A stretch of 64,000 bases of DNA from Glandiceps talaboti (taxonomy: Eukaryota > Hemichordata > Enteropneusta > Spengelidae). Shown one piece after another: positions 60,814-64,000 of the stretch (its first letter is position 1; each line of letters starts with the position of its first letter). The stretch is taken from the NCBI RefSeq assembly GCF_964340395.1, contig NW_027554299.1:1-64000 (forward strand). The letters are read 5' to 3'. The position numbers and the translations under genes are program-made. Under the pieces are notes generated by a model, which saw only the letters and a list, made by a program, of their open reading frames with translations, made no database searches and was not told where the DNA came from.

Positions 60814-63800
60814 AGGTCATGACCTCAAATGATTTGCTGTGTCAGACGAGGTCACCTGGTGTCAGGTCAAAGGTCATTAAATTTGGCAAAATCAGACTAA
60901 ATTACAAAAAGGTCAGTTGGAGGTCAAGTATGGGTCAGGTCGTGACCTTCATGATCTGTTGAGTCAAGTGAGGTCACTTCAAAGATCATTCAAGTAGTCA
61001 AAATCAGAATAAATTATAGAGAGGTCAGTTGGAGGTCAAATATGGGTCAGGTCGTGACCTTCATGATCTATTGGGTCAAGTGAGGTCATTTGGTGTCAGG
61101 TCAGATGTCATTCAAGTATTAAGAATAAGAATTAATTATATAGAGGTCAGTTGGAGGTCAAGTATGGGTCAGGTCATGACCTTAATGATCTGAAGGGTCA
61201 AGTGAGGTCACTTGGTGTCAGGTCAAAGGTCATTCAACTAATCAAAATGAGAAGGAATTAAATAGAGGTCAGTTGGAGGTCAAGTAAGGGTTAGGTCATG
61301 ACCTTCAGGATCTGAAGGGTCAAGTGAGGTCACTTGGTGTCAGGTCAAAGGTCATTCAAGTAGACCAAACAAGAAAAAAATTACATAGAGGTCAGTTGGA
61401 GGTCAAATAAGGGTCATGTCATGACCTTCATAATCTGATAGGTCAGGTGAGGTCACTTGGTGTCAGGTCAAAGGTCATTCAAGTAGGGAAAACCAGAAAA
61501 TATGCATAGAGGTCAGTTGGAGGTCAAGTAAGGCTCAGGTCATGACCTTCATGATTTGATGGGTCAAGAGAGGTCACTTGTTGTCAGGTCAAATGTCATT
61601 CAAGTACGCCAAATCAGAAGAAATTACAGAGAGGTCACTTGGACGTCAGGTATAGGTCAGGTCATGACCTACATGATCTGCTGGGTGAAACGAGGAACTT
61701 GGTGTCAGGTCAAAGGTCATTCAAGTAAGCCAAATCAGAAGGAATTACATAGAGGTCAGTTTGAGGTCAAGTATTGGTCAGGTCATGACCTTCATGATCT
61801 GCTTGGTCAAGTTAGGTCACTTGGTGTCAGGTCAAAGGTCATTCAAGTACGCCAAATCAGAAGAAATTACATAGAGGTCACTTGGACGTCAGGTATAGGT
61901 CAGGTCATGACCTACATGATCTGCTGGGTGAAACGAGGAACTTGGTGTCAGGTCAAAGGTCATTCAAGTAGGCCAAATAAGAATAAATTACATAGAGGTC
62001 AGTTGGAGGTCAAGTATGGGTTAAGTCGTGACCTTCATGATTGGATGGGTCTAGAGAGGTCACTTTGTGTAAGGTCAAAGGTCATTCAATTTGGCAAAAT
62101 CAGAATAAATTACAAAGAGGTCAGTTGGAGGTCAAGTATAGGTCAGGGCATGACCTCAATGATATGCTGGGTCAAACGACGTTACTTGGTGTCAGGTCAA
62201 AGGTCATTTAAGCAGGAAAAATCAGAATAAAATACATAGAGGTCAGTTGTAGGTCAAGTATGGGTCAAGTCGTTACCTTCATGATCTGTTGGGTCATAGG
62301 AGGTCACTTGGTGTCAGGTGAAAGGTCATTCAAGTAGGCCAAATCAGAGAAATTACAAATAAGTCAGTTGGAGGTCAAGAAAGGGTGAGGTATGACCTTC
62401 ATGATCTGAAGGGTCAAGTAAGGTCACTTGGTGTCTGGTCAAGGAACATTCAAGTAGGCCAAATTAGAAAAAAATACATAGACGTCAGTTTGAGGTCAAG
62501 TAAGGGTCAGGTCATGAAGTTCATGATCTGAAGGGTCAAGTGAGGTCACTTGGTGTCAGGTAAAAGGTCATTCATGTAGGCAAAATTAGAAGGAATTACA
62601 TAGAGGATAGTTTGAGGTCAAATATGGGTCAGGTCATGACCTCCATGATCTGCTGGGACAGACGAGGTCACTTGGTGTCATTTCAAAGGTCATTGAAGTA
62701 ATCAAAATGAGAATGAATTACATAGAGGTCAGTTGGAGGTGAAGTAAGGGTCAGGTCATGACATTCATGATCTGCTGGGTCAAGTGAGGTCACTTTGTGT
62801 AAGGTCAAAGGTCATTCAAGTAGGAAAAATCAGAAGTAATTACATAGAGGTCAGTTGGAGGTCAATTATGGGTCAGGTCACGACCTCCATGATCTGCTGA
62901 GTCAGACGACGTCACTTGGTGTCGGGTCAAAGGTCATTCAAGTAGGCCAAATCAGAAGGAATTACATAGAGGTCAGTTTGAGGTCAAGTATAGGTCAGGT
63001 CATGACTTTCATTATCAGATGGGTCAAGTGAGGTCACTTGGTGTCAGGTCAAAGGTCATTCAAGTCGGCAAAATTATAATTATTTACATAGAGTTCAGTT
63101 AGAGGTCAAGTAAGGGTCAGGTCATGACCTTCAGGAACTGAAGGGTCAAGTGAGGTCACTTGGTGTCAGGTCAAAGGTCATTCAAGTAGGCCAAACCAGA
63201 AAAATACATAGAGGTCAGTTGGAGGTCAAGTAAGTGTCAGGTCATGACCTTCATGATCTGACGGGTCAAGAGAGTTCACTTTGTGTCAGGTCAAAGGTCA
63301 TTAAAGTGCGCCAAATCAGAAGAAATTACATAGAGGTCACTTGGAGGTCAAGTATAGGTCAGGTCATGACCTTCATGATCTGCTGGGTCAGACGACATCA
63401 CTTGGTGTAAGGTCAATGGTCATTCAAGTAGGCAAATTCAGAAGGAATTACATAGAGGTCAGTTAGGAGGTCAATTATGGGTCAGGTCACGACCTTCATG
63501 ATCTGCTGAGTCAGACGAGGTCACTTGGTGTCATGTCAAAGGTCATTCAAGTAGGCCAAATCAGAAGGAATTACATAGAGGTCAGTTTGAGGTCAAGTAT
63601 AGGTCAGGTCATGACTTTCATTATCAGATGGGTCAAGTGAGGTCACTTAGTGTCAGGTCAAATGTCATTCAAGTAGGGAAAATTAAAATTATTACATAGA
63701 GGTCAGTTGGAGGTCAAGTATGGGTCTGGTCGTGACCTTCATGATCTGAAGGGTCAAGTGAGGTTACTAGGTGTCAGGTCAAAGGTCATTCAACTAATCG

Positions 63801-63980
63801 AAATGAGAAGGAATTAAATAGAGTTCAGTTGGAGGTCAAGTAAGGGTCAGGTCATGACCTTCAGGATCTGAAGGGTCAAATGAGGTCACTTGGTGTCAGG
63901 TCAAAGGTCATTCAAGTAGGCCAAATCAGAAAAATACATAGAGGTCAATTGGAGGTCAAGTAAGTGTCAGGTCATGACCT
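60814..63980. promoter_or_regulatory. Thirteen exact IR0 palindromes (AGGTCATGACCT)
   Basis: Exact copies start at 60814, 61171, 61293, 61537, 61659, 61780, 61902, 62631, 63119, 63239, 63361, 63849 and 63969. Common variants change the centre to CGTGACCT or CACGACCT. This palindrome equals the synthetic thyroid/retinoid response element (TREpal). It lies about 45-50 bp upstream of the DR1 motif in each monomer. Binding is not shown by sequence alone. Confidence 0.55.
60864..63910 (+). promoter_or_regulatory. Fifteen exact DR1 motifs (AGGTCA-A-AGGTCA)
   Basis: Exact copies start at 60864, 61220, 61342, 61465, 61707, 61829, 61950, 62072, 62194, 62802, 63046, 63168, 63288, 63776 and 63898, one per monomer; most other monomers have one- or two-base variants. 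DR1 is the established consensus for HNF4, RXR, COUP-TF and PPAR-RXR type nuclear receptors. The sequence match is direct; any binding in vivo is inference. Confidence 0.55.
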
Positions 63981-64000
63981 TCATGATCTGACGGGTCAAG

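Larger units (their letters stand above)
60725..64000 (+). repeat. 122-bp satellite rich in AGGTCA hexamers
   Basis: About 26 tandem monomers of 120-123 bp, continuing past the window end. The monomer order is GAGGTCACTTGGTGTC, AGGTCAAAGGTCATTC, a TAGGCCAAATCAGAAGG core, ATTACATAGAGGTCAG, TTGGAGGTCAAGTA, then GGGTCAGGTCATGACCTTC. Each monomer has about eight AGGTCA-like hexamers in both orientations. Higher-order structure is visible: a 5-monomer (609-bp) match between about 62,861 and 63,470, and a 2-monomer match between about 61,640 and 61,885. Reading frames in it (up to 224 codons) repeat the monomer and are not genes. Confidence 0.93.

Noticed and set aside
61556-62230. 224-codon reading frame in the 122-bp satellite
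   Set aside because: It translates the monomer over and over. Neighbouring monomers break the frame with ordinary indels, so it is chance openness.
1-64000. Telomeric repeats, tRNA, rRNA or host protein genes
   Set aside because: I saw no telomere-type hexamer array, no tRNA-like A/B box pair with a cloverleaf, and no conserved rRNA segment. The only long coding frames are retrotransposon proteins.

Overview
The window looks like heterochromatin-type DNA from an invertebrate animal, perhaps a marine one such as a mollusc (inference; no host gene is present to anchor taxonomy). It holds two unrelated satellite arrays, a very recent large tandem duplication and three non-LTR retrotransposon copies. 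I see no rRNA, tRNA, CRISPR array or host protein gene. The only real coding regions are retrotransposon ORFs.

Layout. Positions 1-57,583 are a satellite built from a ~10-bp unit of the form AAAAC(C/T)NGTC, organised into higher-order blocks of about 0.6-1.1 kb with local expansions. Most blocks carry a conserved landmark segment that includes an 8-bp-arm hairpin, seen 27 times. Three LINE copies interrupt this array. A 5'-truncated apurinic-type endonuclease/reverse transcriptase element lies at 9,357-12,824 (+), flanked by a perfect 14-bp target-site duplication. A CR1/L2-type element lies at 19,169-22,378 (-), with an identical-protein copy at 39,895-43,104 (-). The second CR1/L2 copy is not an independent insertion. 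It sits inside a 20.7-kb direct tandem duplication (about 13,201-33,926 and 33,927-55,388) whose copies differ by a 736-bp indel and a few substitutions.

From 57,584 to about 60,720 the decamer satellite continues as a degenerate version that changes orientation four times. At about 60,725 it gives way to a second satellite with a ~122-bp monomer that runs off the window end (about 26 monomers seen). That monomer is packed with AGGTCA hexamers. Fifteen exact AGGTCA-A-AGGTCA (DR1) sites and thirteen exact AGGTCATGACCT (IR0) palindromes occur in 3.3 kb, which are the consensus geometries of nuclear-receptor response elements.

How the parts relate. The decamer array is a homogenising tandem repeat with A-tracts spaced at about the DNA helical repeat, so it should be intrinsically curved. 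The LINEs inserted into it, and unequal exchange between satellite blocks then copied a 20.7-kb piece with its LINE passenger. The many forward-strand ORFs in the array (up to 281 codons, rich in K, P, V, Q, N, S, T) are by-products of a stop-poor 10-bp period and are not annotated as genes.
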